Of a stretch of 64,000 bases of DNA, positions 16,727 to 26,058 are shown piece by piece. Every line of letters starts with the position of its first letter. Within the stretch, counting starts at the first letter, position 1. The stretch lies in assembly GCA_902604695.1 (NCBI GenBank), contig CACKZT010000001.1, positions 1-64,000 of the forward strand, in the 5' to 3' direction. Under the pieces are notes generated by a model. The model worked only from the letters and a program-made list of their open reading frames with translations. It was not told where the DNA came from and did not search any database. A program made the position numbers and the translations under genes. The stretch comes from an uncultured Pelagibacteraceae bacterium (GTDB lineage Bacteria > Pseudomonadota > Alphaproteobacteria > Pelagibacterales > Pelagibacteraceae).

Positions 16727-17644
16727 TTATTTATATTTATTATTAAGATAATTACACCATTTTTCAAAGTGTGGTTGATAATAAAAATCAAAAGAATCTT
16801 CACCAACGGGCTGGACAACTGGAAAATAGGGGCATGCCTCTAAAATACGTGGAACTTTTAAAGCCTCAGCTATTGGATAAGCAACTGATTGATTTCCAAT
16901 GAAAAATCTAGATGATTTGATTATACTTGCCATTTCGAGGTAATCTTTACAATCATATAAAATTAGATTGGGTATTTCTTTTTTTAAATCATCATATTCT
17001 TCTTTAATACCTACAAATATTATATCGTCGTAGTTGGATAAAAATTTATAATTTATAAAGTTATTTCTGTATCTAAATGTTCTGTGTATAACAATCTTAT
17101 TTTTTAATTTTTCATGTGGAGGTACATCCATATAGGGTTTGGAAAGATCTACTTGGATTCCACAAATATGAAAATACCATCTAGGAGAATTAAAGAGGAT
17201 ATTCACGGGAAGTTTCCTAAATAAATCTAAATCTATGTCAATATCTTGATTGTCAAATTTTCCGGCATGGTTAATATAATTTTGAGATTTTAGAACAGGT
17301 AAAAAAAGTTTTAAGATTCTATCATCAACGTAAACTGTTCCTGCTGGATGCTTATAATAAGGAACAGGCATTAATTTATTTGATTTTACATAAAAATTGC
17401 ATTCATGTGTTTTTGAAAGTTCTTTTACCATGGGCAGGGCATACACTAAATCACCACAGTGACCAGAGTGAAGAAAATTAAGTTTTTTTTTATTTCTTAT
17501 ATTTTCTAAAATTTTATAAATTATATTTTCGTAATTCTCTTTGAATACGACTGTATCATTTTCAATTTTTTCTTGCGACTTCAGAAATCTATATTTTGTC
17601 CTATCAAAAAGCTTATAATAATATTTTTTAAAATTTATTTTCAT
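16727..17644 (-). CDS. GT9/heptosyltransferase-like protein
   Basis: 305 residues. The stretch NFLHSGHCGDLVYALPMVKE resembles the glycine/aspartate loop that opens ADP-heptose:LPS heptosyltransferases (GDxxxALP), and the C-terminal IGNQSVAYPIAEALKVPRIL resembles the nucleotide-sugar-binding end of that fold. Similarity is partial, so a GT9-like or GT-B-fold glycosyltransferase is the best description; acceptor and donor are unknown. It is first in the minus-strand polysaccharide operon (5 bp before the ColD-like gene). The 164 bases upstream form a divergent spacer to the GT61 gene, in which I see no strong motif. Confidence 0.6.
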   Translation of the reverse strand: MKINFKKYYYKLFDRTKYRFLKSQEKIENDTVVFKENYENIIYKILENIRNKKKLNFLHSGHCGDLVYALPMVKELSKTHECNFYVKSNKLMPVPYYKHPAGTVYVDDRILKLFLPVLKSQNYINHAGKFDNQDIDIDLDLFRKLPVNILFNSPRWYFHICGIQVDLSKPYMDVPPHEKLKNKIVIHRTFRYRNNFINYKFLSNYDDIIFVGIKEEYDDLKKEIPNLILYDCKDYLEMASIIKSSRFFIGNQSVAYPIAEALKVPRILEACPYFPVVQPVGEDSFDFYYQPHFEKWCNYLNNKYK

Positions 17645-17808
17645 TAAGGTATTTTAGAATAAACATTACATCATTATCGAATATTTGACTTACTAAAATT
17701 TACTATATAAATCAATAATTCCATAAAATAAATGTAGTAATGAGTTGCTTACTTTATAAAATGAAACTATTATTATCATTAAAAGAGTAATAAAAATTAC
17801 CAAATAAT

Positions 17809-18921
17809 TTGATTCATTTTAAAAAAAAATTACAAGAATTATTTAAAAAAGTTTCTATAAAACTTTTTACCATTTTATATGGTAAAATTGACGGTAAAAT
17901 TAGTTCTCTTAACAACCATAACGTAGAAATAAAACGGATTAATTTCGGAAACAATATTCACTATAAAGTTCATATAATTAAAGGATCAAGAATTTACACT
18001 AATAGAATACACGATACTGCTTATATCCTTAAAAATAAGATTTTAGTTGGACCTTCATATCAACTAAGAAATAACAAAAATACTGATTGTGAAAATAATA
18101 TTGTTTTAAAACAAGGAACTCCAAGAATTAAAAAAAAACTAAAGGGAAAAATTTTATCTTTATTATCTGGTGGTGGTGCAAATAGTAACTACTGGCATTG
18201 GATCTTTGATGTATTGCCCAAACTACATATTGCTAGCAAAATATACGATTTAGATAAAATAGATTATTTTCTTTTTCCCGGATTAAGTGAAAATTTCCAA
18301 AATGAGTCTCTAGATTTAATTGGGATACCTCTGCAAAAAAGAATATCAAGTGAAAATTTTAGACATATCGAAGCTGAAGAGATCATTGTTCCCGATCATC
18401 CTTATAATTTTAAAAATGATCCTTCTTATGACTCCTTAAATATTCCTGGTTGGATAATCATTTATTTGAAAGATTTGTTTAAATTAAATGAAATTAAAAA
18501 ATCTTTTCCAAAAAAATTCTATATAGATAGATCAGACTCAAAATCTAATCATAGGCATTTAAGAAAAATAATAAACGAAGATGAAATAAAAAAAATATTA
18601 ATAGATAATAATTTTGAAATTATTATTTTGAGCAATCTAAGATTTGATGAACAGGTTACATTATTTAAAAAAGCCGAATTTATAGTAGGTCTACACGGTG
18701 CAGGATTTGCCAATCTAGTGTTTTGTGAAAAATCTACTAAAGTAATTGAGCTTAAATCAAAATCCTCAGGAGATATAGTAGGTAATTTGTCAATAAAAAA
18801 TAATTTAAATTTTGATTGCATTTCTGTAAATCCAAAAACTATTCATACCAACGTACAATTAGGAGATATTGATATACCCTTAGATGATTTAAAAAAAAAA
18901 TTATCCATTGAAAGAAATTAA
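17809..18921 (+). CDS. GT61-family glycosyltransferase
   Basis: 370 residues. The family is recognised from SGGGANSNYWHWIFDVLPKL (around residue 120-140), FYIDRSDSKSNHR and the C-terminal GLHGAGFANLVFCEKSTKVIEL, which are the characteristic blocks of DUF563/GT61 enzymes. These transfer pentoses or hexoses to surface glycans. The only usable start is a TTG at 17809 preceded by no Shine-Dalgarno; there is no in-frame ATG before the first conserved block, so an unusual start is likely. It ends 26 bases before the tRNA gene. Confidence 0.8.
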   Translation: MIHFKKKLQELFKKVSIKLFTILYGKIDGKISSLNNHNVEIKRINFGNNIHYKVHIIKGSRIYTNRIHDTAYILKNKILVGPSYQLRNNKNTDCENNIVLKQGTPRIKKKLKGKILSLLSGGGANSNYWHWIFDVLPKLHIASKIYDLDKIDYFLFPGLSENFQNESLDLIGIPLQKRISSENFRHIEAEEIIVPDHPYNFKNDPSYDSLNIPGWIIIYLKDLFKLNEIKKSFPKKFYIDRSDSKSNHRHLRKIINEDEIKKILIDNNFEIIILSNLRFDEQVTLFKKAEFIVGLHGAGFANLVFCEKSTKVIELKSKSSGDIVGNLSIKNNLNFDCISVNPKTIHTNVQLGDIDIPLDDLKKKLSIERN

Positions 18922-18947
18922 AAAACTATTATAAATCTTTCAATAAC

Positions 18948-19024
18948 GGCGAGGTAGCTCAGTTGGTTAGAGCACAGGACTCATAAGCCTGGGGTCGGCG
19001 GTTCGAATCCGCCCCTCGCTACCA
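18948..19024 (+). tRNA. tRNA with CAT anticodon (Met elongator, or Ile2)
   Basis: A complete 77-base cloverleaf with encoded CCA (19022-19024). Acceptor GGCGAGG pairs with CCTCGCT (one G-T), the T-arm is GGCGG/CCGCC around TTCGAAT, and the anticodon loop is CTCATAA. Elongator Met is favoured by resemblance to GGC...GTAGCTCAGTTGGTTAGAGCA-type Met tRNAs; lysidine-modified Ile2 is the alternative. The last anticodon-stem pair appears to be an A-G mismatch. It sits between two glycosyltransferase genes on the same strand, only 10 bases before the next start. Confidence 0.92.
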
Positions 19025-19034
19025 ATGATTTAAA

Positions 19035-19832
19035 ATGTATAAATTTTGTTTATCACATAAATTTCACAAGCATATGGATGAAATAGGCTATCAACCTGTA
19101 GGACTAGGAGAGGATAACAATTTTCCAAACAATTGGCTTAGAGACAATACTGAAAATAATATAAGTAAAAAAAACAAATATTATGACATGTATACTTTTC
19201 ATTATTGGTTATGGAAAAATAAACTTGAGTCTTTGGAGGATAATAAATGGATTTGTTTTTCAACCTACAGAAGATTTTGGAGTAATTTAGAAAAAACCGA
19301 CAATCAAAATAATTTAAAAAATTGTATAATTCAAACTCAACCAAAAGAGTGGGAAAATTATGATACGATACTCACTGAGCCCACAGACTTAAAAAAAATA
19401 AAAATTTCTAAAATAATAAAAAAAGGAAAAAAAATGATTCTTAAAAATCCTTCAATTTTATTTAACAAAAATAAAAGAAATATCAAATTTCATTTTGATT
19501 TAATGCATTATAGCGGCAATTTGGATAAAGCCTTAGATTTGATGGATACAAAAGAAAAAAACGAATTTACTGAGTATCTTAATAGAAATACAGAAATAAA
19601 TTTTTGGAATTTATTTTGTTGCAACTCTAAGGATTTATTAAACAATTGGTATGAGAGTGTTTTTACATGGTTGTTTAGGTGTGAGAAAATATTTGGTTTT
19701 GAAGAGCTAAAAGGTTATGAAACTGGACGAATATATGCTTATTTGGCTGAGAGATATTTGCCTTATTGGTTTAAAAAATACGGCAATACAAGAACTTGGC
19801 CAACTTATTTTTATGATCACCAAAAAAAATAA
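19035..19832 (+). CDS. DUF4422-like glycosyltransferase
   Basis: 265 residues. The arrangement YQPVGLGEDN, then DNTENNISKKNKYYDMYTFH, then WLWKN and CFSTYRRFW matches the DUF4422 layout (Y.PV.G....D.tG.NIs.kN..y.E.T..YW.WKN..., HYRR), a family found in capsule and LPS loci and annotated as putative glycosyltransferases. Late in the protein come HFDLMHY and SWLF-type segments ending with ERYLPYWF. It starts 10 bases after the tRNA CCA end, so its mRNA is probably produced by processing of a tRNA-containing transcript. Confidence 0.7.
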   Translation: MYKFCLSHKFHKHMDEIGYQPVGLGEDNNFPNNWLRDNTENNISKKNKYYDMYTFHYWLWKNKLESLEDNKWICFSTYRRFWSNLEKTDNQNNLKNCIIQTQPKEWENYDTILTEPTDLKKIKISKIIKKGKKMILKNPSILFNKNKRNIKFHFDLMHYSGNLDKALDLMDTKEKNEFTEYLNRNTEINFWNLFCCNSKDLLNNWYESVFTWLFRCEKIFGFEELKGYETGRIYAYLAERYLPYWFKKYGNTRTWPTYFYDHQKK

Positions 19833-19843
19833 TTATTTTTAAG

Positions 19844-20689
19844 ATGACTAACAAAGATATAACCATAATTATTACTTCATTTAGAAGTGATGCAAAAATA
19901 GAGAGTTGTTTAAAATCTATAAATCAAGAAATAAAAGTTTTAGTTATCGAAAATTCTAATAATAAAGAATTAAAAGATAAAATAGAAAATAAATATTCTA
20001 ATGTAAAATGTTTTTTAAGTGATAAAAATCTCGGTTATGCTAAGGGTAACAACATAGGTTTAAAAATGGTCGAAACAAAATATTGTATTATTTTGAATCC
20101 TGATGCTGAGCTTTACGATAACACAATAGAAAATTTTTTGTTAACCGCGAAAAAAAATCCAAATTTCGCAATTATAGGACCATATATTCAAGAAGATACA
20201 GATGTATCAAAAAAAGTTTTAAATAAAAATTCTTTAATCGAAGTAAATAATTTGAAAGGATTTGCATTATTTCTTAACATGAAAGAGTTTTTAGACATAG
20301 GATTTTTTGATGAAAATTTTTTTATTTATTTTGAAGAGATTGACTTATGTCGAAGGCTTAAGTTGAAAAATAAAAGAATATATTTGGACCCCACAATAAA
20401 AGTTAAGCATTTAGGAGGTAGTTCACACAATTCTGAATTTAATGAAGAAATGGAGCTTTCTAGGAACTGGCATTGGATGTGGTCTACTTTCTATTATCAT
20501 AGAAAATATAATGGTTATTTTATATCTTTTATAAGAATTTTACCAAAACTTATTTCATCATTAATTAGAATAATCTTTTATACATTTATTTTTAATAGTA
20601 AGAAGAGGAAAATATATTTTCAAAGATTTTCTGGAATATTAAATTCGATGATGTTAAAAAATTCATGGTACAGACCAAAAATATTTTAA
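19844..20689 (+). CDS. GT2-family glycosyltransferase
   Basis: 281 residues, GT-A fold family 2, rhamnosyltransferase-like. Visible blocks are the N-terminal ITIIITSFRSDAKIESCLKS, NLGYAKGNNIGLK for nucleotide binding, the DXD-type ILNPDAEL, and FFIYFEEIDLCRRLK with the catalytic acid, followed by VKHLGGSSH. The C-terminal third has hydrophobic and basic stretches consistent with membrane association. It is 11 bases after the DUF4422-like gene and 38 bases before an epimerase gene, all on one strand. Donor and acceptor unknown. Confidence 0.88.
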   Translation: MTNKDITIIITSFRSDAKIESCLKSINQEIKVLVIENSNNKELKDKIENKYSNVKCFLSDKNLGYAKGNNIGLKMVETKYCIILNPDAELYDNTIENFLLTAKKNPNFAIIGPYIQEDTDVSKKVLNKNSLIEVNNLKGFALFLNMKEFLDIGFFDENFFIYFEEIDLCRRLKLKNKRIYLDPTIKVKHLGGSSHNSEFNEEMELSRNWHWMWSTFYYHRKYNGYFISFIRILPKLISSLIRIIFYTFIFNSKKRKIYFQRFSGILNSMMLKNSWYRPKIF

Positions 20690-20727
20690 TGGATTGATTT
20701 TTCTTATTTATTCTATACAAAATAATA

Positions 20728-21741
20728 ATGTCTAAAAAATTAAAAATATTAGTAACAGGTGCTGCAGGTTTTCTAGGTTCTCATTTATCAGAAAAATTAG
20801 CTTTACTTGGTCATGAAGTCGTCGGTATTGACAGCATGATTGGAGGCTACGAGGACAATGTTCCAAAAAATATCACTTTTCATAAAATGGACTGCTGTGA
20901 CTTAAAAAGTGTTCAAAGAATCATGAAAGAAATTGAAGTTGTTTATCATTGCGCTGCAACAGCTCATGAAGGATTGTCAGTTTTTTCTCCTTTTGAAATA
21001 ACTAGAAATAATTTTTTAGCATCAGTAGGAATATTTTCAGCTGCCGTAAATGAAAAAGTTAAAAGAATAATTTTTTGCTCATCAATGGCTAGATATGGAT
21101 CACAAGTTACACCTTTTTCGGAAAAAATGAATCCCTCACCAGTTGATCCTTATGCGATATCGAAAGTAGCCGCTGAACAAGTTTTAATTAATCTTTGTGA
21201 ACTAAATAAAATTGAGTGGGTTATAGCTGTGCCACATAACATAATAGGGCCAAGACAGAAATATGATGACCCTTTTAGGAACGTAGTATCAATAATGTTA
21301 AATAGAATGTTGCAAGGCAAAGCTCCAATAATTTATGGAGATGGAGAGCAAAAGAGGTGTTTTTCATACATAGATGATTGTCTTAGCTGTCTAGTTCCAA
21401 TGCTTGATCAGAAAAATTTAAATAAACAAATTATTAATATTGGTCCAGATGAAGAATTTGTCACAATAAATAAAGTTGCTGAGATTTGTTCAAATATAAC
21501 TGGTGTAAATTTAAACCCAATACATAAAAAAGATCGTCCTAGAGAGGTAAAACATGCTACTTGTTCTGCTGACAAGGCAAGAGAGTTACTAAATTATAAA
21601 ACAACAGTAAGTTTACAAGATGGTATTAAAAAAACATTTGATTATATTAAAAAGAGGGGAGTCAGACCTTTTAACTATCATACAGAAATAGAGATTAAAA
21701 ACGATCTAACACCAGAAACTTGGAAAAAAAGAGAAATATAG
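20728..21741 (+). CDS. NAD-dependent nucleotide-sugar epimerase/dehydratase
   Basis: 337 residues, extended SDR. NAD motif ILVTGAAGFLGSHL, catalytic Ser in FCSSMARYG, catalytic pair in DPYAISK, and HNIIGPRQKYDDPFRNVVS with GDGEQKRCFSYIDDC as substrate-site segments. The pattern resembles UDP-glucose/UDP-GlcNAc 4-epimerases, but MARYG in place of the usual VYG motif and several Cys residues set it apart. Last gene of the plus-strand glycan block. It ends 2 bases before the converging apt gene. Confidence 0.8.
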   Translation: MSKKLKILVTGAAGFLGSHLSEKLALLGHEVVGIDSMIGGYEDNVPKNITFHKMDCCDLKSVQRIMKEIEVVYHCAATAHEGLSVFSPFEITRNNFLASVGIFSAAVNEKVKRIIFCSSMARYGSQVTPFSEKMNPSPVDPYAISKVAAEQVLINLCELNKIEWVIAVPHNIIGPRQKYDDPFRNVVSIMLNRMLQGKAPIIYGDGEQKRCFSYIDDCLSCLVPMLDQKNLNKQIINIGPDEEFVTINKVAEICSNITGVNLNPIHKKDRPREVKHATCSADKARELLNYKTTVSLQDGIKKTFDYIKKRGVRPFNYHTEIEIKNDLTPETWKKREI

Positions 21742-21742
21742 T

Positions 21743-22270
21743 TTAGTGTCCTGGAAAATTGACTAAACTTTCTACAAAATAGTTTTTGTCTTTAAGTTTT
21801 TTTTCACCAGGTAAATCAAATAAATTAATTATAAATATAAATCCAGCTACAGTTCCGCCAGACATTTCAATTAGTTTTCCAGCTGCCTCTGCTGTTCCGC
21901 CAGTTGCAATTAAATCATCTATAACTAAAATTTTTTCTTTTTTATCAATGGAATCTTTGTGAACTTCAATAGTTGCTTGACCGTATTCCAATTCGAAATC
22001 AATTGAGTGTCTTTCGGCAGGTAATTTATTTTTTTTTCTCAATAAAATAAGTGGTTTTTTACAAATATAAGATACTGCAGAGGCAAATATGAAACCTCTA
22101 GACTCAATAGCAGAAATTTTATCAAATTTTAATTTTTTGGTAATATTTACAATACTTTCAACAGCGTAATTAAAAGCAGCAGGATCTTTTACCAATGTAG
22201 TTATATCTCTAAAAAGTATTCCTTTTTTTGGATAGTCTTTAATTGATCTAATATATTTTTTTAAATCCAT
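21743..22270 (-). CDS. apt: adenine phosphoribosyltransferase
   Basis: 175 residues, standard Apt length. The PRPP-binding motif is ILVIDDLIATGGTAEAA (about 115-131). The N-terminal IRSIKDYPKKGILFRDITTL and ESRGFIFASAVSY are family-specific. It converts adenine plus PRPP to AMP in the cytoplasm. It follows the sugar O-methyltransferase gene by 6 bp on the same strand. The divergent neighbour beyond that is mtnP, whose reaction releases adenine from methylthioadenosine, so Apt would recycle that base. Confidence 0.95.
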   Translation of the reverse strand: MDLKKYIRSIKDYPKKGILFRDITTLVKDPAAFNYAVESIVNITKKLKFDKISAIESRGFIFASAVSYICKKPLILLRKKNKLPAERHSIDFELEYGQATIEVHKDSIDKKEKILVIDDLIATGGTAEAAGKLIEMSGGTVAGFIFIINLFDLPGEKKLKDKNYFVESLVNFPGH

Positions 22271-22276
22271 AAATTA

Positions 22277-23419
22277 TTAGAATCTATAACCTAATTCAAA
22301 TTGATTTGTTGGCATTAGGCATCTTTCCTTAAAAATTTCTTCCCAATTATCTTTAATTTCATAGTCAGATTTTTTATGTACAGAATAGTATTTGTAAAAT
22401 GAAAAAGGTAAACCAGATATCTCCCAGACTTTTATGTAAATATTTTTTGAAATCTTCTCAAATATATTCATATAATTCTTAATCTGTGTTTTTTCCATCT
22501 CACATAAATTGCCAATAGATAATGAAACATCAAAAAAATTATCATTAAAATAATTTAATTGGTGAGGAAAAATAAAAAGAATATCACAATTATTATAAGC
22601 TTTTATTAAACTTTCTTTATCCTCTAAATCGTATCCCTCTATAATTTTTTTGTTAGGAAAAAATTCTCTTAAATTCTTTTGAGCAAAATAAATTGAAGGT
22701 GGCAAGTCAGCAATAACATATTTTACATTATTCATTAAAGATAAAATCATATTTGCTGTTCTCCCATAACCAGCACCTAGTTCAACTATTTTAGTTTCAT
22801 TGTCTGATTTTTCTTTCAATAAAATTTCTATTTTTTCAAACTCTAATAAAGATATTAACATCTGCTGGGTTATTATTTTTCCATCTATAGTCAAGAATGG
22901 ATTATATTTTTTATATATATCTTTATTTATTTTTTCGTAATTTTTAAAAATATTTTTAGATTTTATTTTTTCGAATAAGATTAATAAAACCATATTATAT
23001 TGCATGGATTGAGATACTGACAACCCATCATGTTGTTTAAATAAATCAATATTTAAATGAACATCAGGTTTAAGATTTTCTAAACTTTTACTCACAGAAA
23101 AATCATCTAGAAAAGAAAAGCCAGCATAATCTAATCTTAAAATTGTGTGTAAAGGATCAATGTTTTTTTTTGAGTTAGCCATATGTTGATAGTGATTTAT
23201 AATACAATGTCTCCAAAATTTGGAAGTCCAGTTGTAACTTTCTGATTTTATAAATTTATCAGTGACTCTAATAACTTCTTCAGATAGGTTCTTTTTATCT
23301 AATTTTTTCCAAAAACTCTCGATATTTTTTTTTCTCAAATAGGCGTTTTTGAAAGTAGACCATGGTGATTTTGCTTTATGCAAATCTGTTTCTTTTACTT
23401 TTAAAATTTTTGATAACAT
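22277..23419 (-). CDS. putative sugar O-methyltransferase
   Basis: 380 residues from the ATG at 23419; a TTG 39 bases further out extends the frame but crosses a T10 tract and lacks a ribosome site, so the ATG is preferred. The C-terminal half has the SAM-binding motif IVELGAGYGRTANMILSL followed by YVIADLPPSIYFAQKNL. The N-terminal half has FWRHCIINHYQHM and QHDGLSVSQSMQYNM, a pattern of the putative sugar O-methyltransferase family found in polysaccharide loci. It probably methylates a surface sugar. Divergent from mtnP; co-directional with apt. Confidence 0.75.
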   Translation of the reverse strand: MLSKILKVKETDLHKAKSPWSTFKNAYLRKKNIESFWKKLDKKNLSEEVIRVTDKFIKSESYNWTSKFWRHCIINHYQHMANSKKNIDPLHTILRLDYAGFSFLDDFSVSKSLENLKPDVHLNIDLFKQHDGLSVSQSMQYNMVLLILFEKIKSKNIFKNYEKINKDIYKKYNPFLTIDGKIITQQMLISLLEFEKIEILLKEKSDNETKIVELGAGYGRTANMILSLMNNVKYVIADLPPSIYFAQKNLREFFPNKKIIEGYDLEDKESLIKAYNNCDILFIFPHQLNYFNDNFFDVSLSIGNLCEMEKTQIKNYMNIFEKISKNIYIKVWEISGLPFSFYKYYSVHKKSDYEIKDNWEEIFKERCLMPTNQFELGYRF

Positions 23420-23465
23420 TTTTTTTTTGAATAAATTATAAAAAGTAATATAAATCAATAAATAA

Positions 23466-24344
23466 ATGATTAAAAAAAGAAAACTTGGGATAATTGGTGG
23501 TAGTGGTCTCTACAAAATGGAGGGTTTTGATACAACTAAGTGGAAAAATATAAAAACTCCTTGGGGCAAACCATCTGACTCTATTCTAATTGCTAAATAC
23601 AAAGGAGAGGAAATAATTTTTTTACCTAGGCATTCTAGAGGTCATAAAATTAATCCTACAAATATAAATTTTAGAGCTAATATTGATGCGATGAAGCAAC
23701 AAGGGGTAACAGATATTATTTCAGTTTCTGCAGTTGGTTCTTTAAAAGAAAATTTAAATCCTGGAAAGTTTGTTATAGTTGACCAATTCATTGATAGAAC
23801 TTTTTCAAGAGCGAAAACTTTTTTTGATGAAGAGATAGTAGCTCATGTATCTATGGCCAAACCCACTAGTCCTGGCTTATCTAATTGTTGTGAAACAGCT
23901 TTAAAAAAACTTAATATCCAAAATCAAAGAAATGGAACTTATATAGTAATGGAAGGTCCTCAATTTTCAACTTTAGCTGAGTCAAATCTTTATAGAACTT
24001 GGGGCGCTGACGTAATAGGAATGACTAATATGCCAGAAGCAAAATTAGCTAGAGAGGCAGAGATTAGATATTGTACGGTTGCAATGGTAACCGATTATGA
24101 TTGTTGGCATCCAGATCATGATGAAGTTGATGTTAACATGGTTATACAAACATTAATGAAAAATGCTTCTAACGCACAAAATATGATCAAAGAGGTAATA
24201 AAAACTTTTAAAGATTTTCCTGTAGAAAAAGATCCGGCAAATGATTGTTTAAATGTAGCAATAATCACTGATCCTAAATTAAGGACAAAAAAGACAATTA
24301 AAAAACTAAATAATATTGCTGGAAGAGTTTTAAATAAAAAATGA
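23466..24344 (+). CDS. mtnP: S-methyl-5'-thioadenosine phosphorylase
   Basis: 292 residues, purine phosphorylase family 2. GIIGGSGLYKMEGFD is the phosphate-binding opening, LPRHSRGHKINPTNINFRAN the substrate loop, and NMPEAKLAREAEIRY plus VTDYDCWH the segments separating MTAP from inosine/guanosine phosphorylase. It cleaves methylthioadenosine to adenine and 5-methylthioribose-1-phosphate. First of four co-directional genes and overlapping mtnA by 4 bp. A SpeD-SpeE fusion two genes further on would be the MTA source. MTA rather than other nucleosides is supported by this context. Confidence 0.92.
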   Translation: MIKKRKLGIIGGSGLYKMEGFDTTKWKNIKTPWGKPSDSILIAKYKGEEIIFLPRHSRGHKINPTNINFRANIDAMKQQGVTDIISVSAVGSLKENLNPGKFVIVDQFIDRTFSRAKTFFDEEIVAHVSMAKPTSPGLSNCCETALKKLNIQNQRNGTYIVMEGPQFSTLAESNLYRTWGADVIGMTNMPEAKLAREAEIRYCTVAMVTDYDCWHPDHDEVDVNMVIQTLMKNASNAQNMIKEVIKTFKDFPVEKDPANDCLNVAIITDPKLRTKKTIKKLNNIAGRVLNKK

Positions 24345-25411
24345 AAATAGAAGGAAAAGAATTTCGTACTATTTGGTTCGATAATTATGTTGTAAAAATT
24401 ATAGATCAAACAAAATTACCTCATCAATTCATAGTCAAAGAATTAAAAACTGTTAAAGACGCTATTAATGCAATCAAAACTATGGAAGTGAGGGGAGCAC
24501 CTCTAATTGGTGCTACTGCAGCATATGGTTTAGTTTTGTCAATTATTGAAAAGAGTGATTTATCTTATCTAAAAAAATCAAGTGAAGATCTTATTGCATC
24601 TAGACCTACAGCTATTAATTTAAAATGGGCAGTTGATAGAATGATGAGAAAATTATCTGGTGTTAATGATAAAGAAATTCTCAAGCTAGCCATTGAAGAA
24701 TCCAAAGCTATTGTAGAGGAAGATGTTGGTTTTTGTAAAAGCATAGGATTAAATGGACTTAAATTAATTAAAGAAATATCTGATAACAAAAAAGATACAG
24801 TTAATATTTTAACCCATTGTAACGCTGGGTGGTTAGCAACTATTGATTGGGGTACAGCCACATCACCGATATATCATGCACATCAACAAGGTATTAAAGT
24901 TCATGTTTGGGTTGATGAGACTAGACCTAGAAATCAAGGAGCAAACCTTACTTCTTATGAATTAAATGAAGAGGGCATCCCTAATACAGTAATTACTGAT
25001 AATGCTGGTGGTATTTTAATGCAGAGAGGACAGGTAGATATGTGTATCGTTGGAACTGATAGAACTTTATCAAATGGCGATGTGTGTAATAAAATTGGAA
25101 CTTATTTAAAAGCTTTATCTGCAAAAGATAATAAAGTTCCTTTTTATGTTGCCTTACCAAGTTCAACTATAGACTGGAGCACTAAAGATCATAAACTAAT
25201 TCCTATTGAAGAAAGAAATTCAGAAGAGTTATCTCATGTTGAGGGAATGGATGAAAATAATGAAATTAAAAAAGTTAGAATTTATCCACAAAAAAGCAAG
25301 TCATTAAACCTAGCCTTTGATGTTACACCTGCTAAATTAGTTACTGGATTAATAACGGAAAAAGGTATTTGTGAAGCTTCAGAAAAAGGACTGAAAGATT
25401 TATTTAAATGA
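24341..25411 (+). CDS. mtnA: S-methyl-5-thioribose-1-phosphate isomerase
   Basis: 356 residues, full-length MtnA of the eIF2B-like fold. Conserved blocks: VRGAPLIGATAAYGL, ILTHCNAGWLAT with the catalytic cysteine, WVDETRPRNQGANLTSYEL, and CIVGTDRTLSNGDVCNKIGTY with the catalytic aspartate. It converts methylthioribose-1-phosphate to methylthioribulose-1-phosphate; related enzymes also accept 5-deoxyribose-1-phosphate. Overlaps both neighbours by 4 bp (ATGA), so mtnP, mtnA and the aldolase are translationally coupled. Confidence 0.95.
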   Translation: MKIEGKEFRTIWFDNYVVKIIDQTKLPHQFIVKELKTVKDAINAIKTMEVRGAPLIGATAAYGLVLSIIEKSDLSYLKKSSEDLIASRPTAINLKWAVDRMMRKLSGVNDKEILKLAIEESKAIVEEDVGFCKSIGLNGLKLIKEISDNKKDTVNILTHCNAGWLATIDWGTATSPIYHAHQQGIKVHVWVDETRPRNQGANLTSYELNEEGIPNTVITDNAGGILMQRGQVDMCIVGTDRTLSNGDVCNKIGTYLKALSAKDNKVPFYVALPSSTIDWSTKDHKLIPIEERNSEELSHVEGMDENNEIKKVRIYPQKSKSLNLAFDVTPAKLVTGLITEKGICEASEKGLKDLFK

Positions 25412-26052
25412 GTAAATTAAGAGCTCAAGTAATAAAATATTCAAAAAAATTAAATACCACAAATCTTTCAGCTTTAAGATCTGGAAATATTTCTGTTCGA
25501 GCAAAGGAAAAAGGTGTACAAGGATTTTACATTACCCCTTCAGGAAGAAAATATTCATCCTTAAAAAATAAGGATATTGTTTTTGTTTCATTAAAGGGAA
25601 TCTTTAATAAAAAAAAAGGCAAACCTTCTTCAGAGTGGAGATTCCATAGAGATATATATGTGAATAAAAAAGATGCTAAAGCCATAGTTCATGCTCATTC
25701 AACTTGTGCCACAGCGGTTTCAACTCATCAAAAGAACATTCCAGCTTTTCATTATATGGTTGCAGTAGGGGGTGGAGATGATATTAAATGCAGCAAATAC
25801 AGCACATTTGGAACAAAAAATCTTTCTAATAATATAATTAAAGCCCTAAAAAATAGATATGCATGTTTGATTAGTAATCACGGTCAAGTTGTTTTTGAAG
25901 ACAATTTAGAAAAAGCTTTTGAGTTAGCCCAAGAGATTGAAAATATTTGCCATCAATACATAAATGCCCTAAGAATTGGAATACCTAAGATTCTTTCAAA
26001 AAAAGAAATGAAAATAGTTTTAGGTAAATTTAAAAATTATAAAAAAGGATAA
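25408..26052 (+). CDS. class II aldolase, FucA-like; probable methylthioribulose-1-phosphate aldolase
   Basis: 214 residues, the length of E. coli FucA (215) and very close in motif order: SGNISVR, YITPSGRKY, KGKPSSEWRFH (catalytic Glu), AIVHAHSTCATAV (two Zn ligands), IPAFHYMVAVGGGDDIKC, KYSTFGTKNLS and ISNHGQVVF (third Zn His). Such enzymes cleave a ketose-1-phosphate to DHAP and an aldehyde. After mtnP-mtnA, the likely substrate is methylthioribulose-1-phosphate (or 5-deoxyribulose-1-phosphate), as in the MTA/DHAP shunt. MtnB dehydratase shares the fold but would need mtnC/mtnD partners, and none are seen here. Substrate assignment is inference; aldolase family is firm. Confidence 0.85.
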   Translation: MSKLRAQVIKYSKKLNTTNLSALRSGNISVRAKEKGVQGFYITPSGRKYSSLKNKDIVFVSLKGIFNKKKGKPSSEWRFHRDIYVNKKDAKAIVHAHSTCATAVSTHQKNIPAFHYMVAVGGGDDIKCSKYSTFGTKNLSNNIIKALKNRYACLISNHGQVVFEDNLEKAFELAQEIENICHQYINALRIGIPKILSKKEMKIVLGKFKNYKKG

Positions 26053-26058
26053 TTTATA

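Noticed and set aside
18948-19024. tRNA as a prophage or island attachment site
   Set aside because: No integrase gene and no repeat of the tRNA 3' end was found in the window, so only a general remark on position is justified.
25408-26052. Methylthioribulose-1-phosphate dehydratase (mtnB) as the primary name
   Set aside because: Same superfamily, but the length and the SSEWRFH, HYM, YSTFGT and NHG blocks follow FucA closely and no mtnC/mtnD genes are present; kept only as an alternative.
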